Shown piece by piece: positions 1 through 5,988 of a DNA stretch of 7,420 nt. How positions within the stretch are numbered: the first letter of the stretch is position 1; the number at the start of each line of letters is the position of its first letter. The position numbers and the translations under genes are program-made. The DNA is taken from assembly GCA_937902605.1 (NCBI GenBank), contig CALFNC010000323.1, positions 1 to 7,420 of the forward strand, read 5' to 3'. The DNA is from an uncultured Acidobacteriota bacterium. GTDB lineage: Bacteria; Acidobacteriota; Thermoanaerobaculia; UBA5066. The notes under the pieces were generated by a model. That model had not been told where the DNA came from. It was given only the letters and a program-made list of their open reading frames with translations, and did no database searches.

Positions 1-144
1 GACGGCGCCCCGGTTCCCGGTGACGCCGATCGCAATGCGCTGCTCGCCCGGTATGGTGTGGGCGGAGAGTCCCATCCGGGTAACGGCTTCCACGACACGA
101 GCGACGTCCGCCTCGGTCGCGTTGTGGTCCATGACGATCAGCAC
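1..144 (-). CDS. aroF: 3-deoxy-7-phosphoheptulonate (DAHP) synthase, N-terminal fragment
   Basis: This is the first 48 codons of a gene that continues past the left edge. The peptide opens VLIVMDHNATEADVARVVEA and continues with a Gly-Leu-Ser-Ala-His segment, then EQRIAIGVTGNRGAV. This matches the N-terminal ferredoxin-like regulatory subdomain of Thermotoga/Bacillus-type DAHP synthases, which begin 'MIVVMKPGATEE..' and carry a '..G(E/Q)ERTVIGVIGD' strand. The enzyme condenses phosphoenolpyruvate and erythrose 4-phosphate in the cytoplasm, the first step of the shikimate pathway. The GTG start at 144 is chosen because AGGAGG lies five bases upstream and the following residues fit the family's first strand. 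The catalytic barrel is outside the window, so the call rests on the N-terminal subdomain alone. A stand-alone ACT-like protein is the main alternative. Confidence 0.8.
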   Translation of the reverse strand, partial: MLIVMDHNATEADVARVVEAVTRMGLSAHTIPGEQRIAIGVTGNRGAV

Positions 145-231
145 GGCTACCTCCTCGAGAAGGCCCTCGACGCGGGACGTTTATACTTCAAGTCCCCCTC
201 GGACATGAGCGACGGGGGCCGGGAGGCGTCT
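145..231. promoter_or_regulatory. Divergent intergenic region, candidate overlapping -10 elements
   Basis: These 87 bases separate two divergent genes and should hold both promoters. A small AT island (180-187) contains TATACT on the plus strand (182-187) and TATAAA on the minus strand (180-185). Either could be a -10 element, giving leaders of roughly 30-40 bases. No convincing -35 hexamer lies 17 bases from either, so this is only a candidate. The ribosome sites are clear: AGGAGG for the minus gene and GGGAGG (221-226) for the plus gene. Confidence 0.25.
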
Positions 232-1032
232 ATGTTCTGGTGCTCCAAGACGATCCGACTTCTTCGCGTCCCCGCCGGCGTGGCGCTGGCCGTTCTCGTC
301 CTCGCCGCCGACGAGGCGTCGGCGTATGTCATCTTCCTGAAGGACGGCAGCCGAATCGAGGCGAAGGAGAAACCGACGGCCCAGGGGAGCAAGTGGATCT
401 TCGTGATCTCGTCGGGTAACCGGCAGTCGATCCTCGCTTCCGAGGTGGACGAGAAGAAGACCGAGGAGTTCAACAAGCAGGGGCTGGGCGACTCGTACCT
501 CCTGAGCGAGGAGAAGGGGAAGACCATACAGCAGGGCTCCGCTCGCAAGCCGACGCTTTCCGAGTTCATCAAGGACAACAAGAAGTCGGACATGCGCGGA
601 ATCCCCGGGTCCGGCGGCGAGCCGTCCCAGAAGAGCGCCGGGACCGCACCTGCTGCCGCCAGGAAGGCCGTCCCCGCCCCGGCGTCCCTGGGTTCGGCAG
701 TCCAGGTCGACTCCGTGATCAGCGAGGCCTTCACCCGGGCCCTCGAGGGGGCGGGCGTCCGTGGGGCGCGCGTCACGCCGGCCGGCGCCGGCCTCCGGGT
801 CCAGGCCATCACCGAGAACGAGCAGCAGGTCTTCGCGGCGATCGGCGCCGCCGCCCGCGGGCTAAAGGAGTCCCGGGCGAGCGGGCGCTCCGTCGACAAG
901 GTCGAGCTCTTCCTCGCCTCGGCCACCGGCGAGAACGCCGGGAAGTTCAAAATCTCGCCTGAGGACGCCGAGGCCCTGCTGAACGGGAAAGTCCCCGCCG
1001 CGAAGTATTTCGTCGCCAACGTGATCTTCTGA
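232..1032 (+). CDS. Exported protein of unknown function
   Basis: The protein has 266 residues. The ATG at 232 is preferred over the upstream in-frame ATG at 205 because GGGAGG sits five bases before it. Residues 1-31 look like a signal peptide: basic start, hydrophobic core VPAGVALAVLVLAA, likely cleavage after ASA. Residues 32-93 form a compact beta-rich segment opening YVIFLKDGSRIEAKEK, a pattern I associate with many uncharacterised exported proteins of Acidobacteria-like genomes. Residues about 105-158 are a Ser/Ala/Pro/Lys-rich linker. Residues about 159-266 look like a second folded alpha/beta domain ending in the hydrophobic YFVANVIF. There are no catalytic motifs, and the only Cys (residue 4) is inside the signal peptide. 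It stands alone between a divergent promoter region and a hairpin. A periplasmic or surface location is inferred; I do not recognise the function. Confidence 0.75.
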   Translation: MFWCSKTIRLLRVPAGVALAVLVLAADEASAYVIFLKDGSRIEAKEKPTAQGSKWIFVISSGNRQSILASEVDEKKTEEFNKQGLGDSYLLSEEKGKTIQQGSARKPTLSEFIKDNKKSDMRGIPGSGGEPSQKSAGTAPAAARKAVPAPASLGSAVQVDSVISEAFTRALEGAGVRGARVTPAGAGLRVQAITENEQQVFAAIGAAARGLKESRASGRSVDKVELFLASATGENAGKFKISPEDAEALLNGKVPAAKYFVANVIF

Positions 1033-1080
1033 TCGGCCGCTCTCGGCAACGGAGGGGTAGCGATGGGCGTACGAGCCCGA

Positions 1081-1115
1081 CGATCAGGGGAACCGCCTCG
1101 CGGTTCCCCTGATCG
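1081..1115. terminator. Perfect 16-bp hairpin between convergent genes
   Basis: Bases 1081-1096 are the exact reverse complement of 1100-1115, leaving a three-base loop (CTC). It lies between the stop of the exported protein (1032, plus) and the stop of methylmalonyl-CoA epimerase (1122, minus), the position expected of a bidirectional terminator. No run of T follows on either strand, so it is not a textbook intrinsic terminator. It may act with Rho or as a 3' end-stabilising hairpin. Confidence 0.6.
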
Positions 1116-1121
1116 ATGTTG

Positions 1122-1562
1122 TCAGCCCTGGTCAGGCGCCGGGCGCGAAGCGCCTGCCGCCTGGCTCAGCTCGAGGAGGATGCCTCCCGTCGCGGCCGGG
1201 TGGACGAATGCCACGAGGCAGCCGTGCGCTCCTTCGAACGGGGTCTCGTTCACGAGCCGCACGCCGGCCGCCTTCAGCCGGGCCAGGACGGCGGCGACGT
1301 CGTCGACGTCGAGACAGATGTGATGGACCCCCGGCCCACGCTTCTCCAGCGCCTTCGCGATTGGGCTGTCGGGGGCGGTCGGCTCGAGCAGCTCGAGCGA
1401 CGACCCGCCCACCGGCCGGAACGACGCCATCACTTTCTGGGAGGCCACCTCCTCGCGGTGGCTCTCGATGAGGCCGAGCAGGTCGAAAAAGCGCCCGTCC
1501 TTCTCTAGCGACTGGACCGCGATGCCGAGATGTGCGATTCCCAGGACGCGTCCCTTCTCCAT
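1122..1562 (-). CDS. mce: Methylmalonyl-CoA epimerase
   Basis: The product has 146 residues, close to the usual family length. It is a vicinal-oxygen-chelate protein with two beta-alpha-beta-beta-beta modules. It interconverts (2S)- and (2R)-methylmalonyl-CoA using a divalent metal, between propionyl-CoA carboxylase and methylmalonyl-CoA mutase. Visible family marks are IAHLGIAV with metal ligand His11, SLELLEP (residues 55-61, with Glu57 at the position that supplies a ligand in characterised epimerases), GVHHICLDVDD with His80/His81, and ILLELSQ with Glu131. The ATG at 1562 is supported by AAGGAG seven bases upstream. That site overlaps the end of meaB, whose stop is four bases from this start, so the two are almost certainly co-translated. 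The tail after residue 134 is Ala/Pro-rich and probably disordered. A generic glyoxalase-fold protein is unlikely given the meaB linkage. Confidence 0.93.
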   Translation of the reverse strand: MEKGRVLGIAHLGIAVQSLEKDGRFFDLLGLIESHREEVASQKVMASFRPVGGSSLELLEPTAPDSPIAKALEKRGPGVHHICLDVDDVAAVLARLKAAGVRLVNETPFEGAHGCLVAFVHPAATGGILLELSQAAGASRPAPDQG

Positions 1563-1566
1563 TCGG

Positions 1567-2535
1567 TCACTCCTTTCGTCCGCCCGACCGGAGGGCCGAA
1601 AGCAGTGCCTCCGCGGCGGCCATCGGGTCCTCCGTCCGCCCCTCGACGGCCGCGACGTGCGCGTCGAGCGAGCCGTCCGTCCCGGAGAGGGCGCTCAGCT
1701 CGGCGAGGAGCCGCTCCCTCACGATCGATTCGATCCGGCGCCGGACCCTCGACCGGCGCCGCCCCTCCCCTTCCGGGCCGAGAAGGAACTGGCGGTGCCG
1801 CTCCAGCTCGGCGCGCAGCTCCGGGACGCCCGTTCCGAGCCGCGCGACCGACTTGAGGACCGGCGGCACCCATGGGCCGTGCTCCCCCAGCTCCAGCATC
1901 TGCAGGACCTCGGTCACGACACGGTCCGCTCCGTCCCGGTCGGCCTTGTTGACGACGAAGACGTCAGCGACCTCCATCAGGCCCGCTTTGATCGCCTGGA
2001 TGTCGTCGCCCATCCCGGGGGTCAGGACGACGACGCTGCTCTCGGCGAGACGGATGACCTCCACCTCGTCCTGCCCCACGCCGACCGTCTCGACGAGAAC
2101 CTCGTCGAAGCCAGCTGCGTCCAGGACGTCCACCGCGTCGGCCGTGGCGCGGGAGAGACCGCCCAGGTGGCCTCGCGTCGCCATCGAGCGGATCAGGACG
2201 CCCGGGTCGGTGTAGAGCTCCTGCATCCGGATCCGGTCCCCCAGGATCGCCCCTCCCGAGAACGGAGATGACGGGTCCACGGCGACGATGCCAACCCTCT
2301 TCCCGTCGGCGCGGGCCAGCCGAGCGAGCGCGCCGGTCATCGTCGACTTCCCCGCGCCCGGCGCCCCGGTCAGGCCGATCACCCGGGCGTGACCGGTGCG
2401 GGGGTAGAGGAGACGAAGGAGCTCGGGGAAGCGCGGGTCGACGCTCTCGGCCCAGGAGATGGCGCGGGCGATGGCGGGCGTCTTTCCCCCCACGACCCGC
2501 TCGGCGAGCTGTGCGGGCGAATAGTCAGGCGGCAT
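1567..2535 (-). CDS. meaB: Methylmalonyl-CoA mutase-associated GTPase MeaB
   Basis: The product has 322 residues, the normal length. MeaB is a cytoplasmic G3E-type GTPase that loads, protects and repairs the adenosylcobalamin cofactor of methylmalonyl-CoA mutase. Visible motifs are the P-loop GAPGAGKS (residues 57-64), VAVDPSSPFSGGAILGDRIRM (about 85-105, which is diagnostic of MeaB/ArgK), the Walker B/G3 segment ETVGVGQ (149-155), and the base-recognition NKAD (196-199). The N-terminal helical region (1-50) and the Arg-rich C-terminal helices (from about 265) fit the dimerisation arms. The ATG at 2535 has no Shine-Dalgarno-like sequence. A TACACT hexamer (2544-2549) ends eight bases upstream, hinting at a separate short-leader transcript. 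The gene is 43 bp from the permease upstream and 4 bp from mce downstream. No mutase subunit gene is in the window. Confidence 0.95.
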   Translation of the reverse strand: MPPDYSPAQLAERVVGGKTPAIARAISWAESVDPRFPELLRLLYPRTGHARVIGLTGAPGAGKSTMTGALARLARADGKRVGIVAVDPSSPFSGGAILGDRIRMQELYTDPGVLIRSMATRGHLGGLSRATADAVDVLDAAGFDEVLVETVGVGQDEVEVIRLAESSVVVLTPGMGDDIQAIKAGLMEVADVFVVNKADRDGADRVVTEVLQMLELGEHGPWVPPVLKSVARLGTGVPELRAELERHRQFLLGPEGEGRRRSRVRRRIESIVRERLLAELSALSGTDGSLDAHVAAVEGRTEDPMAAAEALLSALRSGGRKE

Positions 2536-2561
2536 TTGGGCCTAGTGTACGGGAGGGGCCG

Positions 2562-2601
2562 TCCGGCTTTCCGGCCGACTATCCGGCCATCCGGCTGGCC
2601 G
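2562..2601. repeat. Imperfect 20-bp tandem repeat over the permease stop codon
   Basis: TCCGGC occurs at 2562, 2570, 2582 and 2590, so a 20-base unit (two hexamers 8 bp apart) appears twice head to tail, followed by a GCCGGC variant. The permease stop codon (2579-2581) lies inside it. Read on the minus strand, GGCCG-GATAGT-CGGCC can form a small hairpin containing that stop. It may be a weak attenuator between the transport and meaB-mce parts of the operon, or simply GC-rich slippage. Confidence 0.35.
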
Positions 2602-3421
2602 GCCCGAGCTGGAACGCCCACTTCGCTGCCGCCATTAGGAGCAGGGCCGCCCCGAAGGTCGCGACGATCGCCGCTCCCGTCGGGAGGTCGAGCTGGAACG
2701 AGAGATAGACCCCCACCGCCGAGACCACCGCCCCCATCGTCCAGCCGATCGCGAGGCGGACCCCCAGCCGCTCCGAGAAGAGCATCGCCGCGACGGAGGG
2801 GACGATCAGGAACGAGAAGACGAGGAGAACTCCGGCGATCGACACCGAGCTCGTCACGACAAAACCGAACGACACGTAGAAGAGAAAATCCCAGAACCGG
2901 ATGTTCCAACCGCGCCGCTCGGCCTCCGGCTCGTTGCGGGAGATCAGGAGGAACCGGTCGCGGAAGACGAAGTGGAACGCGCCGACGAGGGCGTAGAGCG
3001 CCGCCGTCCTGGCCAGCTCCGGCCAGGAGACCGAAAGGATGTTCCCGACGAGCATCTCCTTGAGGTGCTCGGTCTCCCGCGTCGCCTTGGACATGACGAG
3101 GACCGCACAGGCCGCCGAGACGGCATATGCGATCCCGATGATCGCCTCCTGCGGGATCCGGGTCTTTCGGTGAACCTTCGTGAAGGCGAAGATGGCGGCC
3201 CCCAGAACCGTGAACGCGAGCGAGAAGACGTAGGCCACCGGGGAGTGGATGTCGTATCCCGCCAGGTAGCCGACCGTGGCGCCGAGCGCGGCGATCTGGG
3301 CGAGGGAAAGGTCGACGAAGATGACGCCCCGCTCGACGACGTGGACGCCGAGGTAGGCGTGGATCCCCGTCAGGATCAGGCTGGCGACGAACGCCGGCAG
3401 GAGGATCTCGAAGACGGTCAC
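2579..3421 (-). CDS. Zinc/manganese-type ABC transporter permease (ABC-3 family)
   Basis: The product has 280 residues and is almost entirely hydrophobic, with about eight predicted membrane segments. It is the inner-membrane channel subunit of a ZnuB/MntB/TroC-class metal importer. Family marks are the early segment ERGVIFVDLSLAQIAALGA (residues 30-48), the coupling region PQEAIIGIAYAVSAA (90-104), and the signature SVSIAGVLLVFSFLIVPSVA (192-211). These are followed by SERLGVRLAIG and DLPTGAAIV near the C-terminus. The start is GTG at 3421, which overlaps the TGA of the binding-protein gene as GTGA. No strong ribosome site precedes it, so translation is probably coupled. Metal specificity (zinc, manganese or iron) cannot be read from the permease. 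Unusually, no ATPase gene adjoins it. Confidence 0.92.
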   Translation of the reverse strand: MTVFEILLPAFVASLILTGIHAYLGVHVVERGVIFVDLSLAQIAALGATVGYLAGYDIHSPVAYVFSLAFTVLGAAIFAFTKVHRKTRIPQEAIIGIAYAVSAACAVLVMSKATRETEHLKEMLVGNILSVSWPELARTAALYALVGAFHFVFRDRFLLISRNEPEAERRGWNIRFWDFLFYVSFGFVVTSSVSIAGVLLVFSFLIVPSVAAMLFSERLGVRLAIGWTMGAVVSAVGVYLSFQLDLPTGAAIVATFGAALLLMAAAKWAFQLGPASRMAG

Positions 3422-4359
3422 GGCTTTTTCGTTCCGGAGAGGGCCTTCGCGAGAAGGTCGATGTTCGTGTCGAAAAGCGAGATGTAGTCCTTAGCGGCAG
3501 GGACCCCTCCGACCGACGGGGGGAGGATCACGACCCGCGCCCCGGTCTTCGACGCGACGAAGTTCGGGTCCTTCTCGTCGAAGTAGACCTCCATCACGAT
3601 GATCGGGACCTTCTGCGCGATCATCAGGTTGATGATCTCGAGCTTGTGCTGCGGCGTCGGCGGGATCCCCGGCTTGGGCTCCAGGTACCCGACGACGTCC
3701 AGCTGGAACGCCTTCGCGAAGTTCGGCCACGACCGGTGGTATGTGACCACCTTCGCCCCGGCGAAGGGGGCCATCGCTTTTGCCCACCGGGCCTCTGCCT
3801 CGTTGAGCCGGGCCTCGAAGGCATGGAGGTTCTTCCGGTAGGTGCCCGAGCCGGCCGGGTCGAGCGCCTCGAGCTTCGCCTCGATTCCGCGGGCGATGAA
3901 CCGGCCGTTCTGCGGGTCGAGCCAGTAATGAGGGTTTCCGTACGGGTGGACGTCGCCCATGGCGCGCGTCACCTTCTCGGCCGGCTTCTCCAGGATCTCG
4001 CAGCCAGTCGAGGCATCGAGGTACCCCTTCCCGTTCGGCCGGACCGCGTCGTTGCGGGCCTGGTCGAGGAGCGGCGGCAGGTAGCCGATCTCCAGCTCGA
4101 GCCCGGCGACGATCAAGAGGTCCGCTTCGTGGATCTTCAATATGAACGAGGGCTTGGGTTCGACGAAGTGGGGGTCCTGGTAGCCCTTCGCCAGGGATGT
4201 AGCCTCCACGCGGTCACCCCCGATCGTCTCGGCAAGGGAGGCGAAGTCGGCGAGGGTCGTCACAACCTTCACCTTCTTGGCGGCTGCGGCAGGCCGGGCG
4301 AAACCGAGCGGCGCGGCGGCGAGGATCAGGATCGGGATTGCGGTTCGACGGATGTTCAT
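3418..4359 (-). CDS. Periplasmic metal-binding protein of an ABC importer (ZnuA/TroA family)
   Basis: The product has 313 residues, typical for cluster A-I solute-binding proteins. Residues 1-27 are a signal peptide (basic start, hydrophobic core ILILAAAPLGF, cleavage near AAA-KK), with no lipobox. Metal ligands fit His64 in DPHFVEPKPS, His144 in NPHYWLDP, and His208 in TYHRSWPNFA. The fourth ligand of manganese/zinc relatives, an Asp in the C-terminal lobe, is not evident: the stretch reads ILPPSVGGVPAAKDY. A three-His site resembles zinc-specific ZnuA, so zinc is the favoured substrate, by inference. The long His/Asp-rich loop of enterobacterial ZnuA is absent. The ATG at 4359 has GAGG seven to ten bases upstream, overlapping the stop region of the outer-membrane gene nine bases away. 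The stop overlaps the permease start. Confidence 0.92.
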   Translation of the reverse strand: MNIRRTAIPILILAAAPLGFARPAAAAKKVKVVTTLADFASLAETIGGDRVEATSLAKGYQDPHFVEPKPSFILKIHEADLLIVAGLELEIGYLPPLLDQARNDAVRPNGKGYLDASTGCEILEKPAEKVTRAMGDVHPYGNPHYWLDPQNGRFIARGIEAKLEALDPAGSGTYRKNLHAFEARLNEAEARWAKAMAPFAGAKVVTYHRSWPNFAKAFQLDVVGYLEPKPGIPPTPQHKLEIINLMIAQKVPIIVMEVYFDEKDPNFVASKTGARVVILPPSVGGVPAAKDYISLFDTNIDLLAKALSGTKKP

Positions 4360-4368
4360 TTCTTTACC

Positions 4369-5475
4369 TCAGAAAGGGTGCGCGCCGTGCGCCCCGATGG
4401 AGAACTGGAGCTGAACGAGGAGCTCGGTGGCAGTCGACTTCCCCGTGATCAGGTCGTACGCGTTGCGTCGCGCCTGCGCCCGGATCTGCGAGAACTCGGA
4501 CGGCCAGAACGTGAGGACGAGCGAGTTGCCCCGGTCCCGGAGGGAGGCGTCGTCGGCGTGGTCCGACTCGTCGTGACGATAGCCGGCGAACCAGCGCCGC
4601 CCGAGCTGGTACTGGACGAGGACGTAGTAGCCGTCCGCCCGGACCATCCCGGTCGGCGTCTCCCGCTCGGACAGCGTCCACTCGCCCCTGACGAGGAGCG
4701 AGCGGTAAAGCCCTCTGCGCAAGGGCTTCCACCGGAAGGTCGCGTCGATCCCGGTCAGCGACGTCCGGAACCCGGGCCCCAGGAGGTTGTTGGCCCGCGT
4801 CCACGAGCCTCCGACCTCCAGGTTCGAGTCCTCCGAAAGGTCGCCGTAGCCTTTAAGGTGGAAGAGGGGCTCCACGTCGTTGCGGCTGTGCGCCTGGAAG
4901 AGGTTGTCCGAGGTCCCTTCGAAGAGCTGGGCGGTGGCCTCCAGGAAGATGCCGGCGGGAGCGGGGATGAGGCGCGAGACGGAGATCCCCGCGTCGTCGA
5001 TGCCGTCCTCCCCTCCCAGCAGGTTCGTCATGTTGAGGGGGACGTCGGCGAACAGCCGGACATGAAGATGCTCAGTATTCAGCTTCCCGAACGCCCCCTT
5101 GAGCTTGCCGACCTTGACGACCAGGTCGGCCGGGAGGTTCAGGAACGTGATGTATCCCTCCTCGACGCCGACCGATCCCGTCGTGGAGCCGAAGGTCAGG
5201 AAGAAGTCGGCGCGGGCGTAGGGGTCGACAATCGCCTGGAGGCCGAGTTCGGCCTCCTTCAGCTGTAGCGCCGGCTGCGAGTCGACGACGTTGTGACCGG
5301 CGATGCCGAGGGCGTTCCCGATCACCGAGATGTCGGGGTTGAAGACATTGGCGCCCGGCGTCTGGGCCCGGGCAACGTTGGTCACGGCGGTCGTAACGAG
5401 ACACACGGCGACGACGAGCGCATGGTCTTTGAAGCCGCGATGCCGAGCCGTACGCCCGGATGTCATCGAATCCAT
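4369..5475 (-). CDS. Outer-membrane beta-barrel protein linked to metal uptake
   Basis: From the ATG at 5475 the protein has 368 residues. GGAGG ends four bases upstream, and the open frame further upstream (to 5700) encodes Arg/Pro-rich sequence with no ribosome site, so it is excluded. Residues 1-37 are a signal peptide ending ARA-Q. The mature protein starts GANVFNPDISVIGN, continues with alternating polar and hydrophobic strands (ELGLQAIVDPYARADFFLTF, VEEGYITFLNLPADLVVKVG, ADGYYVLVQYQLGRRWFAGY), and ends in Phe, as expected for a Bam-assembled barrel. I recall proteins with this 'FNPaISvI ... kEaELglqA.vDPya ... VEEgYi' pattern as outer-membrane proteins near zinc transport genes, but I cannot name a characterised member. 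No plug domain or TonB box is evident, so a porin-like route for metal across the outer membrane is inferred from context. It is followed nine bases later by the binding-protein gene. Confidence 0.8.
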   Translation of the reverse strand: MDSMTSGRTARHRGFKDHALVVAVCLVTTAVTNVARAQTPGANVFNPDISVIGNALGIAGHNVVDSQPALQLKEAELGLQAIVDPYARADFFLTFGSTTGSVGVEEGYITFLNLPADLVVKVGKLKGAFGKLNTEHLHVRLFADVPLNMTNLLGGEDGIDDAGISVSRLIPAPAGIFLEATAQLFEGTSDNLFQAHSRNDVEPLFHLKGYGDLSEDSNLEVGGSWTRANNLLGPGFRTSLTGIDATFRWKPLRRGLYRSLLVRGEWTLSERETPTGMVRADGYYVLVQYQLGRRWFAGYRHDESDHADDASLRDRGNSLVLTFWPSEFSQIRAQARRNAYDLITGKSTATELLVQLQFSIGAHGAHPF

Positions 5476-5499
5476 GGATCCTCCAATCCGATCCGGCGG

Positions 5500-5513
5500 C
5501 CGCCCGGGGGCGG
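5500..5513. other. Small GC hairpin in the gap before the barrel gene
   Basis: CCGCC (5500-5504) and GGCGG (5509-5513) flank a four-base loop within the 62-bp gap separating the small His/Cys protein gene from the outer-membrane gene. There is no T tract. It could tune read-through or RNA processing between the two genes, or be chance in GC-rich DNA. Confidence 0.25.
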
Positions 5514-5537
5514 TCGCCATTCCACGAATGAACAGCG

Positions 5538-5876
5538 TTACGCGATCGGGAGGGATCCGGGGGGCGACCGGCCGCATCGCGCCGGACGTTCGGCGCTCCG
5601 ATTCCCCCCCTCCGCGACTGCGCAATCGACCCGGACGGAAACCGGGACCGCGAGCCGGCCAAGCGAAGGGGCGGAGGCGAAGAGGGAGTAGGCGACGCAT
5701 GCGAGGCAGTGGGCCTCGACGCCGTCCGGGCAGGGGGCGTACGGACCGTGGTGATGGGCCTCGAGCTGGCCGCCCGGGGCGGCCGTGTCCATGGTGTCGC
5801 GGTGGCCGACCGTCATCGCCCCCAGCCCTAGGACGAGGAGGAAGGAGACGACGCCGCGAAGGAGGCCCGACATCAC
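5538..5876 (-). CDS. Small exported His/Cys-rich protein, possible metal binder
   Basis: This is the first gene of the minus-strand metal operon. The start is GTG (5876) or the adjacent ATG (5873). An in-frame TAA at 5886-5888 excludes anything further upstream. Counted from the ATG, residues 1-20 form a hydrophobic signal or anchor segment (LLRGVVSFLLVLGLGAM). The centre holds His40-His42, then Cys48 in PCPDG, then HCLAC (His55, Cys56, Cys59) and a hydrophobic AYSLFA. Cys84 and Cys100 lie in a less ordered tail. Three adjacent His plus a CxxC-like pair in a small exported protein ahead of metal-uptake genes suggests a periplasmic metal-binding or sensing role, by inference. It loosely recalls the small DUF2946-type proteins seen near copper or outer-membrane receptor genes, but I do not assign it. 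No Shine-Dalgarno sequence is visible. Confidence 0.65.
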   Translation of the reverse strand: MMSGLLRGVVSFLLVLGLGAMTVGHRDTMDTAAPGGQLEAHHHGPYAPCPDGVEAHCLACVAYSLFASAPSLGRLAVPVSVRVDCAVAEGGNRSAERPARCGRSPPGSLPIA

Positions 5877-5882
5877 AGGTGG

Positions 5883-5911
5883 ATCTTACATGAGAATTAA
5901 TCGCAGGTCAG
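5883..5911 (-). promoter_or_regulatory. Candidate sigma70-type promoter for the metal-uptake operon
   Basis: Read on the minus strand, CTGACC (5906-5911, 4 of 6 to TTGACA) and TAAGAT (5883-5888, 4 of 6 to TATAAT) are separated by exactly 17 bases. Transcription would begin about seven bases after TAAGAT, that is at or next to the GTG at 5876, implying a leaderless message. The region is locally AT-rich in otherwise very GC-rich DNA. Confidence 0.45.
5891..5905. promoter_or_regulatory. Candidate Fur/Zur-family operator (7-1-7 palindrome)
   Basis: TGAGAATTAATCGCA is an imperfect palindrome with five of seven base pairs matching around a central T at 5898. The left half TGAGAAT is one base from the Fur consensus half TGATAAT; the right half AATCGCA keeps four of seven. 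It lies wholly inside the 17-bp spacer of the candidate minus-strand promoter, where a bound Fur-family dimer would block polymerase. Given the zinc-type transporter downstream, Zur is the likeliest regulator, but Fur or Mur cannot be told apart by eye. It could also govern the divergent YHS gene at 5989. Confidence 0.4.
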
Positions 5912-5988
5912 CGTTCGCTCCGGGGCGTTCTCTCTTGCGTCAACCCCCCGGGCGGGCCGAGACTCCTCGTCGAAATGGAGGCATCAGC

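Noticed and set aside
147..1049. Minus-strand open frame of 300 codons
   Set aside because: It is antisense to the exported protein at 232-1032, which has a signal peptide and ribosome site. The antisense product is Ser/Arg/Ala-rich with no recognisable fold.
1063..1323. Plus-strand 86-codon frame with GGAGGGG seven bases before its ATG
   Set aside because: The ribosome-site match is good, but the frame runs through the perfect hairpin and then antisense to mce. Its product is Arg/Pro/Ser-rich, so it is probably chance.
1468..2271. Plus-strand 267-codon frame
   Set aside because: It is a shadow of meaB with Arg/Asp/Pro-rich composition and no start signal.
3646..5268. Plus-strand open frame of 540 codons
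   Set aside because: It lies antisense across the binding-protein and barrel genes. Its composition (Arg, Val, Glu, Asp, Gly rich, no domain) is the usual GC-rich shadow, and it has no ribosome site or plausible N-terminus.
5476..5700. N-terminal extension of the outer-membrane gene
   Set aside because: The frame is open but overlaps the small His/Cys gene, lacks a ribosome site, and would bury the signal peptide 75 residues in.
5785..5988. N-terminal extension of the YHS gene
   Set aside because: It would place 68 Arg/Pro-rich residues before a clean signal peptide, and the ATG at 5989 has a proper GGAGG site.
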